A stretch of DNA of 64,000 nt, from assembly GCA_022826725.1 (NCBI GenBank), contig JAJDUF010000010.1, positions 465,930 to 529,929 of the forward strand. The letters are read 5' to 3'. This document shows, in pieces, positions 1 to 8,664 of this stretch (within the stretch, counting starts at the first letter, position 1; each line of letters starts with the position of its first letter). The notes beneath the pieces were generated by a model. That model saw only the letters and a list, made by a program, of their open reading frames with translations. It did not search any database and was not told the origin of the DNA. Origin of the DNA: Chloroflexota bacterium (GTDB lineage: Bacteria; Chloroflexota; UBA11872; UBA12225; JAJDUF01). The position numbers and the translations under genes were made by a program.

Positions 1-18
1 GCCGCACTCTCGCCACCC

Positions 19-46
19 CGTCATTGCGGCTTCCGCCGCAATCCAG
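19..46. repeat. dispersed palindrome, family A
   Basis: A short inverted repeat of the form CGTCATTGCGGC..GCCGCAATCCAG. Related copies with varying stems recur in many intergenic gaps of this window (for example near 10833, 12275, 14544, 16837, 43345). The flanks GTCATT and AATCCAG are the conserved signature. It lies in the gene-free first 254 bases, which otherwise hold only a family B copy and the upstream region of the ATPase gene. Confidence 0.75.
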
Positions 47-50
47 CCCC

Positions 51-78
51 TTCCCTTTAGGGAGGGGGGTGGAGGTAG
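51..78. repeat. dispersed palindrome, family B
   Basis: An inverted repeat of CCTTCCCT..AGGGAGG followed by a G-rich tail and GTAGGT. It is the first of about ten copies of the CCCCTTCCCT-N-AGGGAAGGGG(CC)GGGGGTTAGGT family found between genes throughout the window. Confidence 0.65.
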
Positions 79-254
79 GTCCGCCGCCGCCTCTCCTAAT
101 TGGGAACGGGACAGGATGCCGGCAACACCCCCTACACCCATCCTGTCCATCCATGTAAATACCTACGCCCTGTGAGCGGGAGCAGAGGTGCAGTCCTTTC
201 ATCTGGCTTGCAATCGTGCATTTGAAATGCATAATTGCAACTACAGGAGGCATC

Positions 255-1478
255 GTGCGGCCACCCTACATCGAACGCTCACTGGAGCCGTTCCTCGAGC
301 GAGCCGCCGCCGAGTTCCCCGCCGTGGTCCTGACCGGGCCACGCCAATCCGGCAAGACAACGCTGCTGCAACACCTCTTCGGTCGGCGCTGCCGGTACGT
401 CTCGCTGGAGCCTCCGGATATCCGCGCGGCTGCCATGTCCGACCCGCGCACCTTCCTGGCAACGTACCCACCTCCCGTGATCTTCGACGAGGTGCAGTAC
501 GCTCCCGACCTGCTGCCCTATATCAAGGAGAAGATTGACGCCGACCGCCACACAAGCGGTCAATTCCTGCTGACCGGCTCACAGAACCTGTCGCTCGCGG
601 AGCAAGTGACCGAGTCATTGGCCGGGCGGGCAGCGATGCTCCGCCTATTGCCGCTTTCCCGCCGGGAAGCGGAGGGACGCCCGCAGCTTGCTCTGCCCTG
701 GGAATCCGAGCACCGGTCGTCCGCGCCCACTTCCCATGCGTTTGGCGAGTTGTGGAACGGGTTCCTACGCGGCGGATACCCGGAGCTTGCCACACAGCCC
801 GGTCGAGACATCCACCTGTGGCATAGCAGCTATATCCAGACCTACCTCGAGCGGGACGTGCGCCGCCTCCGGCAGGTCGGCGACCTGACACAGTATCGGA
901 ACTTCCTCCGCGTCCTGGCAGCCAGAAGCGCCCAGTTGCTGAACCTGACCGATGTCGCCCGGGACCTCGGAGTCGCGGTCAACACGATCAAGGCCTGGCT
1001 TTCCGTGCTGGAGGCCACGTACCAGGTGATCGTACTGCGCCCGTACTTCGCCAACGTCGGGAAACGGCTCATCAAGACACCGAAAGTCTATTTCTCGGAC
1101 GTGGGTACGCTCTGCCATCTCGCCGGTCTCAAGGACCCCGAACATGCCGCGTCCGGCCCCATGGGGGGCGCCATCATGGAAACGGCGGTGCTCTCGGAAA
1201 TCGTGAAGACGCTGGTCCATCGCGGAAACGACTCAAACGTCTACTTCTGGCGGACCAGCGCGGGCAGCGAAGTGGATTTCGTGGTGGAGATCGGCGGGAA
1301 ATTAGTGCCCATCGAGGTAAAGCTGTCCGCCACGCCTCGCCCGGCCATGGCCACCGCCATTAGAACACTTCAGCAGGACTTGGGAGCCGCAGCCCTACCC
1401 GGGTACGTGGTACATCCGGGCGACATACGCCTGCCGCTCGGCCCAGGCGTGACGGCCTTACCCTTCGCAGACCTGTAA
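255..1478 (+). CDS. AAA+ ATPase with C-terminal DUF4143 domain
   Basis: Predicted cytoplasmic ATPase of the AAA_14/DUF4143 family, about 407 residues. The P-loop GPRQSGKTT is at about residues 28-36 and a Walker B VIFDEVQ at about 75-81. The C-terminal third has the DUF4143 nuclease-like fold signature (GSEVDFVVE, then PIEVK), suggesting a restriction-like PD-(D/E)XK core. The GTG start at 255 is chosen because AGGAGG lies 4 bases upstream; an in-frame ATG at 216 has no ribosome site. The cellular role of this family is poorly defined; members are often accessory genes near toxin-antitoxin or mobile loci. It stands alone, with no co-oriented neighbour close by. Confidence 0.88.
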   Translation: MRPPYIERSLEPFLERAAAEFPAVVLTGPRQSGKTTLLQHLFGRRCRYVSLEPPDIRAAAMSDPRTFLATYPPPVIFDEVQYAPDLLPYIKEKIDADRHTSGQFLLTGSQNLSLAEQVTESLAGRAAMLRLLPLSRREAEGRPQLALPWESEHRSSAPTSHAFGELWNGFLRGGYPELATQPGRDIHLWHSSYIQTYLERDVRRLRQVGDLTQYRNFLRVLAARSAQLLNLTDVARDLGVAVNTIKAWLSVLEATYQVIVLRPYFANVGKRLIKTPKVYFSDVGTLCHLAGLKDPEHAASGPMGGAIMETAVLSEIVKTLVHRGNDSNVYFWRTSAGSEVDFVVEIGGKLVPIEVKLSATPRPAMATAIRTLQQDLGAAALPGYVVHPGDIRLPLGPGVTALPFADL

Positions 1479-1564
1479 TCGTGCGGCCCGGCCCCCTACG
1501 CTACCCAGGCGCTCGCAACGATGCAGAGGGTGAATCCCCGGCCCTTCTTCACTCGCGCCCGGAC

Positions 1565-2104
1565 CTAGCTGAGATACTTGGCGACTAAGCGCTCCAAGGT
1601 ATTCCGAGTGCGGATAGTCATGGGGCCAAGCTCCGCCGCAATCCGCTTCAGATCAAGCTCGGATTCACTCAGCCCACCGCTTGGGAGCCAGAAAAGCTCG
1701 CAACCATGAATGTCGAGCCGGTCCGCGGCCGTGCTCAACTCCAGAACGGCCCTCTCAGCCGCCGGCGTGGGTTGCTTAACGAGTAGCGCCACCTGGGGTT
1801 TGCCCTTGGAACGCTCGAGTTGGGCCGTCATAAACGGTTGGTACCGTGTGATGGCCCGGACCTCGTCAGCACTGCGTAGGAACGTGGGCACGTCGTAGCG
1901 CAGTGCCTGCTGCAGCCCGCTTTCGATTCGCGCACTCACGCTGGCCGGATCATCGAGCGCCGTGTTGAAAATGACGTTTCCGCTGGCGAGGAACGCCGCA
2001 ACCGAGGAAAACCCCATATCCGCAAAACACGCGCAAAGCTCGCCGTTCTTGATACGACGCCGGCCAAGATTCATGCCCCGGAGAAAAGCCACGTATCTCT
2101 TCAT
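1565..2104 (-). CDS. DUF1697 domain-containing protein
   Basis: A protein of about 179 residues that begins MKRYVAFLRGMNLG, the typical N-terminus of the DUF1697 family. It continues with the family's FADMGF and ASGNVIF segments. An upstream ATG at 2269 would add 55 basic, unconserved residues and is rejected. The biochemical function of the family is unknown. The gene is transcribed away from the dehydrogenase at 2274 (divergent, about 170 bases apart). Start support comes mainly from family alignment, since the ribosome site is weak. Confidence 0.82.
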   Translation of the reverse strand: MKRYVAFLRGMNLGRRRIKNGELCACFADMGFSSVAAFLASGNVIFNTALDDPASVSARIESGLQQALRYDVPTFLRSADEVRAITRYQPFMTAQLERSKGKPQVALLVKQPTPAAERAVLELSTAADRLDIHGCELFWLPSGGLSESELDLKRIAAELGPMTIRTRNTLERLVAKYLS

Positions 2105-2273
2105 GGTGATCTCGTCCCATTCCCACACCCGTAACGGCCAGGTCTGGGAAACGGCCCTTCCCCGGAGGCGGATTCGTGGCACTGACGCTCGCCAGCGGCA
2201 GCGGCAAGGCAGGTAGACTATACGCGGCCCCGGCGCCTGCTGCCGCGCGACCACACTCGAAGGAGACACGAAG

Positions 2274-3266
2274 ATGGCACTGCGAATCGTTGTGCTGGGC
2301 GCCGGTCACTGGCATGGCGCCTTCGACGCGGCCTATCTACGCCTGTTCGCCCGGATGCCGGCGATCGAGGTCGTCGGTGTCCACGACGACGATCCGGCGG
2401 TGGCTGCGGACCGGGCCGGCATCGTCGGCGCTACCGCCTATACCGATGCGCGGCAGATGATCGAGACGGAGCAGCCCGACTTTGCCCTCAGCTTAGGCAC
2501 CCATGCGACCATGCCGTCGCTGCATCAACTCTGCCTCGATTACCGGTTACCCTTCATGACGGAAAAGCCGATGGGCCGCCATGCCGATGAGGTGCGCCCG
2601 GTCGTGGAGCGGATCGAGCGCGAGGGCCTGTACGTTGCGGTCGCGCTGCCGAACCGGCTCGGCCCCATCTATGCCCGCGCCAAGGCCATGCTCGCGGAGG
2701 GCGCCTTCGGTACGCCAGTCTATCTGCACTTCCGCATCATCCGGCCCACGCTCAACCGCTATCCCGAGTACGACAGCCCGTGGATGCTCGACCCGGCCAT
2801 CAGTGGCGGTGGCTGCCTCCGTAACCTCGGACCGCATCCGTTCGACGTCCTCCTCAGCCTCACCGGCGAGGCAGCGGAGGTTACGGCGGCCACCATCAGC
2901 TTCCACGGGCACGGCGCCGCTATCGAGGACTACGCCGCCGTCACGCTTCGTACATCCAGCGGTATCGTCGCCACGCTCGAAACCGGCTACACCTACCCGA
3001 CCGAGGGAACGGACATGGAACTGCGGATTGCCGGCAGCGAGGCGATCCTCCGCTTTGATCGGGCCGGCGCGATCATCGTCCGTGCCACGGGCGAGGAGGA
3101 GTTGGCCACGTCGGCGGAAGCCCTGGCCGGCTACGATGCCCTGCTATCCGAGACTATCGAGCGGTTCCGCCGCGGCGACCCACCGATAGCGACACCGCGT
3201 GACTGTCTCCGCGCTGTGGAACTGATTGACGCCGCGTATCGCCTCGCCGGCGCTCCCTGGGCGTAG
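2274..3266 (+). CDS. Gfo/Idh/MocA family oxidoreductase
   Basis: NAD(P)-dependent dehydrogenase of about 330 residues. The N-terminal Rossmann motif is VVLGAGHWHG (residues 5-14), and the TEKP motif with the catalytic-region lysine is at about residues 97-100. The second half is the alpha/beta substrate domain with GGCLRNLGPHPFD. These enzymes oxidise or reduce sugars, inositols or sugar acids; the substrate here cannot be told. AAGGAG lies upstream of the ATG. It is followed by a convergent Uma2 gene and has no obvious operon partner. Confidence 0.9.
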   Translation: MALRIVVLGAGHWHGAFDAAYLRLFARMPAIEVVGVHDDDPAVAADRAGIVGATAYTDARQMIETEQPDFALSLGTHATMPSLHQLCLDYRLPFMTEKPMGRHADEVRPVVERIEREGLYVAVALPNRLGPIYARAKAMLAEGAFGTPVYLHFRIIRPTLNRYPEYDSPWMLDPAISGGGCLRNLGPHPFDVLLSLTGEAAEVTAATISFHGHGAAIEDYAAVTLRTSSGIVATLETGYTYPTEGTDMELRIAGSEAILRFDRAGAIIVRATGEEELATSAEALAGYDALLSETIERFRRGDPPIATPRDCLRAVELIDAAYRLAGAPWA

Positions 3267-3329
3267 GGCACCCCCGGATTCCACCATCCCTTTGCAGAGC
3301 AGGGGGACAGAGGGAGGCCAGCCACCAGG

Positions 3330-4127
3330 CTACTCGTCCGCTCGCCGCCGGCGCAGCTCCGCCTCAAGCTGCCGGATGCGCGCCTCGGCAGCCCGGCGGG
3401 CCGCTCGCTCCGCCAGCCGGCCGGCCTGCTCGACGGCAATCTGCGCCTCGGCTGCCTCCCGTGCCTCCCACACCTCCGGCCACCCCTCCAGGTAGGTATC
3501 CGTGGCCGGGTCGTACAGCCGCGGCCAGTTATCATCCCAGCACAGACTCAGCCCCAACACCTCGCTGTAGCCCTTCAGAATCCCGTCCGGGGCGGTCGTC
3601 AACTCGATAGGCTCGTACCCTCCGGCCACCAGCCGGTCCCCGGCCAGCCGCTCCCCGTGATACGCGCCATCCTGCGGATCGAAGCGCCAGTATTCCGGCA
3701 CGCCAATGCGGGCATAGATGTCCCGCTTCCGGCCCACGTCCTCTCGGCTGGTGCTCGATGAAGCCACCTCCAACACCCAGTCCGGCGGCTTACCCACTTC
3801 CCAGGGCAGATAAATCTTGCGCCGCCGGATGGCCCGAGTATCTACCCCAAAAGCGAGATACACGTCCGGGGAAACACGCACGTTGAGGTTGGTGGGGTCG
3901 TAGCAAATGATCGTGTTGGAGTCGAGGAAAACGCCGGGCCGACGGTTGAAATCGGTGCAGTGGGCGCGGAGCAGGACCAGGATGGCTTCCAACTGGAGGT
4001 TTTGTTGCATGGCGTCGGGCTTCAGGACCGGTTCATCGGGGTCGAAGTCGAGGCGGGCATAGTCAATCTCGCCCTGCTTGCGGTAGGGCCGCATGGTGAT
4101 CGTGGGCGCCGCTGCCGTCGTGGCCAT
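3330..4127 (-). CDS. Uma2 family endonuclease-like protein, copy 1
   Basis: A 265-residue member of the Uma2 (DUF820) family, which has a PD-(D/E)XK nuclease fold. Visible motifs are VSPDVYLAFGVD, the strand WVLEVASSST with the acidic residue, the following RKRDIYARIGVPEYW, and a late LGLSL segment. The last 55 or so residues are an Ala/Glu/Arg coiled coil (AEAQIAVEQAGRLAERAARR). The function of these proteins is unproven. It is one of four copies in this window; this one shares its N-terminus (ITMRPYRKQGEIDYARLDF) with copies 2 and 3. Confidence 0.88.
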   Translation of the reverse strand: MATTAAAPTITMRPYRKQGEIDYARLDFDPDEPVLKPDAMQQNLQLEAILVLLRAHCTDFNRRPGVFLDSNTIICYDPTNLNVRVSPDVYLAFGVDTRAIRRRKIYLPWEVGKPPDWVLEVASSSTSREDVGRKRDIYARIGVPEYWRFDPQDGAYHGERLAGDRLVAGGYEPIELTTAPDGILKGYSEVLGLSLCWDDNWPRLYDPATDTYLEGWPEVWEAREAAEAQIAVEQAGRLAERAARRAAEARIRQLEAELRRRRADE

Positions 4128-4160
4128 GGTGGGTCTCGGGACCGGGCGTGGTGTGAGCCG

Positions 4161-4190
4161 ATTATAGTACAGGCACGCAGGCTGTCGTCA
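4161..4190 (-). promoter_or_regulatory. promoter of Uma2 copy 1
   Basis: Read on the minus strand, TGTACTATAAT gives a consensus -10 box (4161-4166) about 34 bases before the Uma2 ATG. The same GTACTATAAT context precedes Uma2 copy 2, and a related CTATAAT precedes copy 3. A -35-like TGACGA is at about 4184-4189. The promoter overlaps the end of the neighbouring dehydrogenase gene. Confidence 0.55.
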
Positions 4191-5036
4191 CGCTCGCCGC
4201 GAGGCAGCGGACTGGCGGTGTAGGGCGTCCGGCGACAGTGTCCCCTCATCGGTGGCGTTGAAGCCGTTGAAGGGCGCCAGCAGACCACCGTCAACGAGAT
4301 AGGCTCCGCCGGTGCAGAACGAGGCGTCGTCCGACGCCAAGAAGAGCACGATCTTGGCTACTTCCTCCGGCTGCCCTACCCGGCCCAGCGCGTGCATCGC
4401 GCCCATATCCTCCGTATCCTCGGCCTCTGCGCCAAAGATGGTGTTGGCCCAACGGAGCAGCGGCGTATCAATCGCGCCGGGGCAGACCGAGTTCACCCGG
4501 ATGTTGTGACCGCCCAGGTCCAGGGCCATGTTGCGCGTGAGCGAGATCACGCCGCCCTTGGCCGCCGCGTAGGCGGCCACATTGCGCTGGCTCGCCAAGC
4601 CCTGGACGGACGCGGTGTTGATGATCGAGCCGCCACCGCGCTCCATCATCACCGGGATACAGTGGCGCGAGACGAGGTAGATGCTCTTCAGATTGACCGC
4701 AATGGTCCGGTCCCAGGCCTCCTCGGGTAGCTCCCACACCGAGCCGTAGGTCTGGACAGCGGCGTTGTTGAACAAGATGTCAATGCCGCCAAAGGCGTCT
4801 TTCGTCGCGGACGCAATCCGGGCAGCGTCGCTGTCTTGCGAAACGTCGGCGTGGACGGCCAGCGCCTGACCACCGTCGGCAGTGATCGCCGCCACCACCG
4901 CCTGCGCCGCCGGTTCATCCCAGTCGGCGGCCACGACGGTGGCGCCCTCGGCGGCAAAGGCCTCGGCGGTGGCGCGCCCGATGCCGGCGCCCGCTCCGGT
5001 GACAATCGCAACCTTGCCCGCAAACCGTTCGGCCAT
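4188..5036 (-). CDS. SDR family NAD(P)-dependent oxidoreductase
   Basis: Classical short-chain dehydrogenase of 282 residues. The cofactor motif TGAGAGIG is near residue 14, NNAA is at about 90, and the catalytic Tyr/Lys pair (YAAAKGG) follows TASVQG. The C-terminal PGAIDTPL and GGAYLVDGG are typical. The tail after GGL (about 30 residues) is longer than usual. A strong GGAGGAGG precedes the ATG. The closest visible resemblance is to glucose-1-dehydrogenase-type SDRs; the substrate is not determinable. Confidence 0.9.
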   Translation of the reverse strand: MAERFAGKVAIVTGAGAGIGRATAEAFAAEGATVVAADWDEPAAQAVVAAITADGGQALAVHADVSQDSDAARIASATKDAFGGIDILFNNAAVQTYGSVWELPEEAWDRTIAVNLKSIYLVSRHCIPVMMERGGGSIINTASVQGLASQRNVAAYAAAKGGVISLTRNMALDLGGHNIRVNSVCPGAIDTPLLRWANTIFGAEAEDTEDMGAMHALGRVGQPEEVAKIVLFLASDDASFCTGGAYLVDGGLLAPFNGFNATDEGTLSPDALHRQSAASRRA

Positions 5037-5071
5037 CGTCCTCCTCCTTCGCTGTGTGACGTTGGGTGCGG

Positions 5072-5521
5072 TCAGTCCGCGACGAGATCACCATCAGCGG
5101 AATTCTCCGCGCTAACCTCGGTGACCATCATGTTAGCCCAACCAACCACCACCTCTGCGGTGCGAATAGCAGCGTCTACCTCTACCAGCGTGATTTCCTC
5201 CGCATACCCTGGATAGCGAGCTTCCACTGCAAAGGGGGTGAGTGCAACCGCATCGGCGACCTCCGGCGGCACGGCTAGGCCTCCTTGGTTGGCAATTGTT
5301 AGTAGTTGTTGAATGTCGTGGGACAAAGGGAAACCCAGTGTAGCCGCCAGTAGTACCGCCTTCAGTGCTTTCTCCGCAGCCTGTTGGGCATGGAAGCAAA
5401 CCTGCGCCGGCAGGATGTCATCTCGGCCGCGACTTAAGCGAGCGAGGTTTAGATCGCTCTGGGCATGAGTTAGCCATTCACTTGGGACGCCGGGAACGGA
5501 TCGCCTACTCGGCGGACTCAT
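5072..5521 (-). CDS. HEPN domain protein (partner of MNT)
   Basis: A 149-residue HEPN domain protein with the family signature CFHAQQAAEKALKAVL and a later LSHDIQQLL. It overlaps the end of the upstream nucleotidyltransferase by 17 bases, the standard arrangement of MNT-HEPN pairs. In studied pairs HEPN is an RNase toxin with an R-x4-6-H motif; here the histidine is seen but no arginine stands at the expected place just before it (GFPLSH), so RNase activity is uncertain. Translation probably depends on the upstream gene. Confidence 0.85.
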   Translation of the reverse strand: MSPPSRRSVPGVPSEWLTHAQSDLNLARLSRGRDDILPAQVCFHAQQAAEKALKAVLLAATLGFPLSHDIQQLLTIANQGGLAVPPEVADAVALTPFAVEARYPGYAEEITLVEVDAAIRTAEVVVGWANMMVTEVSAENSADGDLVAD

Positions 5522-5849
5522 AGACCACCATCCCGTCGCGTAGTGCCTCGCGGTAGATCAGGCCCGGGGCATGAACCAACTCCGCCAGTCGCCGCTCCGA
5601 GACGACCAGAATGTCCATCGGCATCGAGATGTCCGCAAGCTCTCGCCGAATCCGCACGCTCTCCTGGCGCGGGCTTACCGTCTCGTTCTCAATCACGACG
5701 AGGATGTCTACGTCGCTGTCTTTCGTCGTCTCCCCCCGTACCACGGAGCCAAATAGGATCACTTGCCGCGGCCGTGCCAGGCTGGCGATCCGCTGCACCG
5801 CGGCTGCCACCTTCTCCGGAGTAATCGCCCAAGGCACATCCATCGTCAT
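5505..5849 (-). CDS. MNT-type minimal nucleotidyltransferase
   Basis: A small nucleotidyltransferase of about 114 residues with the GSxxRG and DxD signatures (LFGSVVRGETTKDSDVDILV). In MNT-HEPN systems this enzyme adenylylates and silences the HEPN toxin. It is the first gene of the pair. The start is ambiguous: a GTG at 5873 adds eight residues, while the ATG used here is followed closely by another ATG; none has a strong ribosome site. Confidence 0.84.
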   Translation of the reverse strand: MTMDVPWAITPEKVAAAVQRIASLARPRQVILFGSVVRGETTKDSDVDILVVIENETVSPRQESVRIRRELADISMPMDILVVSERRLAELVHAPGLIYREALRDGMVVYESAE

Positions 5850-6013
5850 GGCTCTGCGTCCGCTCGGCCGCACCGTCGCTGCGCGGCACCGAGCTAGTGC
5901 CCTAGAGGATACGAGGCCGGCCGTCTCAAGCCAACCTGTTTGCTCCTTGGCACCGTATCAGCGACACTTGACCAGAGCGCAGAAACCGGTGTGTCACAAG
6001 GAGCCAACCGACC

Positions 6014-7087
6014 ATGAGCACGCAGTCCGAGCCGAGCGCGGAGCCAGCCACCATCACCGTCACGGCCGATGAGTTGCATTCTTTCTGGGTCGAGGTCCTG
6101 CAGGCCGCCGACGTGCCGGAGGACGCGGCCCACACCTTGACCTCCATTCAAGTCGCAGCCGACCTGCGCGGCGTCCATTCGCACGGCACTCGCGCGATCA
6201 TCAGGTACATCGGCGAGATGGAATCCGGCAGCATGGACCCGGCCAAGGGCCTGAGCATCGTGCGCGAGACACCTGCCATGGCCATCACCGACGGCAACGC
6301 CGGGATCGGGCAGGTGGCGGCCAAACAAGCCATGTCACTGGCCCTGGTGAAGGCCCGGCAGAGCGGCGTCGGCATCGTCGGCGTGCGCCGGAGCAGCCAC
6401 GCCGGGGCGCTGGCCTACTATTCCATGCAGGCAGCGGCCGCCGGTATGATCGGGTTTGCCACCTCCGGGCGGCGGGTGCGCCGCGCCAATATGGCCGCCT
6501 TTGGCAGCATCACGCCACTACTGGCCAACCACCCCCTGTCCTGGGCCATCCCCGCCGGCGAAGCGCCGCCCATCGTGCTCGACATGGCGACCGGCGTCGT
6601 GGCGTTCGGGAAGATCAGTCTCGCCCAACGCGACGGGAAGCCGCTGCCCCCCGGCTGGGCGCTCGATGCCGCCGGGCAGCCGACCGAGGACGCGACGCAA
6701 GCCGCCATGGTGCTCCCGCTGGGCGCGAAAGGCTCTGCACTCTCGCTGGTCATGAGCGTGCTGGGCGGGTTTCTGGTTGCCAGCGGTCAATCGCGCGACA
6801 GCGACCTGCCCGACCTCGATACCGACCGGCCCGGCCACTTCCTCATGGCCATCAACGTGGAGCACTTTGTGCGCTTGTCCCACTTCCAAGCGGAGATTGA
6901 CGAGCGCATCCACGAGATTCGCAACGGCACGCCAGCACCAGGCCACGAGCGCGTCTATGTGCCGGGCGAGATCGAATGGCTCTTGGCCGAACGCCGGCGA
7001 CGCGAGGGCATCCCGATGCACGCCGGCGACATCGCCGACTTCAACGCGCTCGCCGCCCGCCTCGGCGTCTCCTCTACGCTAGGGTAA
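6014..7087 (+). CDS. Ldh family (malate/L-lactate/ureidoglycolate-type) dehydrogenase
   Basis: A 357-residue member of the type 2 malate/L-lactate dehydrogenase family, an NAD(P) enzyme acting on 2-hydroxy acids and related compounds and unrelated to Rossmann LDH. The family's landmark stretches are present: the HSHGTRAIIRYI region, DGNAGIGQVAA, RRSSHAGALAYY, NHPLSWAIPAGEAPPIVLDMATGVVAFGKI and KGSALSLVMSVLGG. An AAGGAG ribosome site precedes the ATG. The last 14 bases overlap the convergent DUF1643 gene. Confidence 0.9.
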   Translation: MSTQSEPSAEPATITVTADELHSFWVEVLQAADVPEDAAHTLTSIQVAADLRGVHSHGTRAIIRYIGEMESGSMDPAKGLSIVRETPAMAITDGNAGIGQVAAKQAMSLALVKARQSGVGIVGVRRSSHAGALAYYSMQAAAAGMIGFATSGRRVRRANMAAFGSITPLLANHPLSWAIPAGEAPPIVLDMATGVVAFGKISLAQRDGKPLPPGWALDAAGQPTEDATQAAMVLPLGAKGSALSLVMSVLGGFLVASGQSRDSDLPDLDTDRPGHFLMAINVEHFVRLSHFQAEIDERIHEIRNGTPAPGHERVYVPGEIEWLLAERRRREGIPMHAGDIADFNALAARLGVSSTLG

Positions 7088-7592
7088 GCCGGTCAACGTC
7101 CAGCCGCGGCAATGGAGGCCGGATGTCCTTGCGCTGATAGAGCGGATGCGCCGGCTGACCAGAGCGCAACGGCCGGAGGCAGTAGAGCGGTTGCTGCACT
7201 AGGTCCAAGACTTCCCGCACGCGCCGGCCATACTTGGTCCCGTGGTCACTCCATGCCGCCACCACCAGTCCACACTGCGCCATCATTTCCAGGAGCGCCC
7301 GGTCGTTTTCCGGGCCAACGGGGTGGGCCGCGCGCCGCAATTCAGCGGGGTCCGTCGCACGATAGGCAAATAGGTTGCCGACGTACAGCCCGCCATAGCC
7401 CCAGGAACGGGCGTAGCCGATGCAGCGCCGGATCGTCGGGTCATCCTCAGCGTCCGTGGCCGTGGACGGGTTGAGCATCAGGAATATCACACAACCCAAC
7501 GGCCGGTCGGGGTCCCACACCCGCCAGAGCTTGTAGCGGTACCGTTCACACGGCGAGAACACCGCGCCGCTTTCGGTCAGCCAGTCGCCCAT
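7074..7592 (-). CDS. DUF1643 domain-containing protein
   Basis: A 172-residue protein that matches the DUF1643 family: a short N-terminal strand region (YRYKLWRVWD), then FLMLNPSTATDAEDDPTIRRCIGYARSWGY, then a VGNLFAYRATDP segment. It is predicted cytoplasmic and of unknown function; family members are frequent in phage and accessory regions. It is convergent with, and overlaps by 14 bases, the Ldh-type gene. Confidence 0.85.
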   Translation of the reverse strand: MGDWLTESGAVFSPCERYRYKLWRVWDPDRPLGCVIFLMLNPSTATDAEDDPTIRRCIGYARSWGYGGLYVGNLFAYRATDPAELRRAAHPVGPENDRALLEMMAQCGLVVAAWSDHGTKYGRRVREVLDLVQQPLYCLRPLRSGQPAHPLYQRKDIRPPLPRLDVDRLTLA

Positions 7593-7668
7593 GGCCCCGT
7601 CCGTACAGGGATAGTTTTTGCCAAGGCACCATTCAAGGCAGCCAGGCAGGCGTCACGCCGGCGCCAGG

Positions 7669-8535
7669 CTAACGGTCCGCTTGCCGACGGCGCAACTCGG
7701 CCTCCAACTGCCGGATGCGCGCCTCGGCCGCCTCACGCGCTGCCCGCTCCCTCAACCGGCCGGCCTGCTCCCTGGCCACGCGGGTTTCAGCGACCTCGCG
7801 CGCTGCCCGCTCCGCCAGCCGTTCGGCCTGCTCGACAGCAGCTTGGGTTTCGGCAGTTCGCCGCGCCGCCCGTTCCTGCTGCCAGGTCTCCAGATAGGTG
7901 TTCGTCACCGGGTCGTACAGCCGCGGCCAGTTCTCATCCCAGCACAGACTCAGTCCCAGTATCTCACTGTAGCCTTTCAAGATACCGTCCGGCGCGGTGG
8001 TCAGCGCGATTGGCTCGTATTCCCCGGCCACTAGCCGGTCCCCCGCCAGCTTCTCTCCGTGATACTCGCCATCCTGCGGATCGAACCGCCAGTATTCCGG
8101 TACGCCGATGTGGGCATAGATCGCCCGCTTGCGACCCACGTCCTCCCGGCCGGTGCTGACCGAGGCCACCTCCAACACCCAATCCGGCGGCTTGCCCACT
8201 TCCCAGGGCAGGTACAGCTTGCGTTGCCGGATCGCTTGCGCGTCCACGCCAAAGGCCAAGTACACGTCCGGGGAGACGCGGACGTTGAGGTCGTCCGGGT
8301 CGTAGCAGAGGATCGTATTGGAGTCGAGAAAGACGTCGGGCCGCCGCTGGAAGTCGGTGAACCGACTGGCGAGCAGGCCGAGGATTTCGTGCAGCGGGGG
8401 GTTTTGTTGCATCGCATCAGGCTTCAGGACCGGCTCGTCGGGATTGTAGTCGAGGCGAGCGTAGTCAATCTCACCCTGTTTGTGGTAAGGCCGCATGGTA
8501 GGGAGCGCAGGCGCGGCGGTCGTGGTGGTGGTCAT
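7669..8535 (-). CDS. Uma2 family endonuclease-like protein, copy 2
   Basis: A 288-residue Uma2 protein very similar to the copy at 3330-4127 in its nuclease-like core (VSPDVYLAFGVDAQAIRQRK, WVLEVAS, GVPEYWRFDPQDG). It has the longest coiled-coil tail of the four, with repeated AERAAREVAETR-type units at about residues 215-280. Start context and promoter are shared with copy 1. Confidence 0.88.
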   Translation of the reverse strand: MTTTTTAAPALPTMRPYHKQGEIDYARLDYNPDEPVLKPDAMQQNPPLHEILGLLASRFTDFQRRPDVFLDSNTILCYDPDDLNVRVSPDVYLAFGVDAQAIRQRKLYLPWEVGKPPDWVLEVASVSTGREDVGRKRAIYAHIGVPEYWRFDPQDGEYHGEKLAGDRLVAGEYEPIALTTAPDGILKGYSEILGLSLCWDENWPRLYDPVTNTYLETWQQERAARRTAETQAAVEQAERLAERAAREVAETRVAREQAGRLRERAAREAAEARIRQLEAELRRRQADR

Positions 8536-8567
8536 AGAGGCCTCGGGAGTGGTCGTGGATACGGGAA

Positions 8568-8573
8568 ATTATA
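8568..8573 (-). promoter_or_regulatory. -10 box of Uma2 copy 2
   Basis: The minus strand reads GTACTATAATTTCC, a perfect TATAAT placed about 33 bases before the ATG, in the same context as Uma2 copy 1. It is preceded by GGCGCCAGGTGCGT, which also occurs in front of copy 3. Confidence 0.55.
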
Positions 8574-8664
8574 GTACACGCACCTGGCGCCGCAGGGGAC
8601 GCGGCCGGCGCTTTTGCCCGCAGCAGGAAAACCCACCCTTATCAAACTGCACCATCTCCCCCCA

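Noticed and set aside
7112..7474. Open frame opposite the DUF1643 gene
   Set aside because: Shadow frame without family features, fully inside a supported gene.
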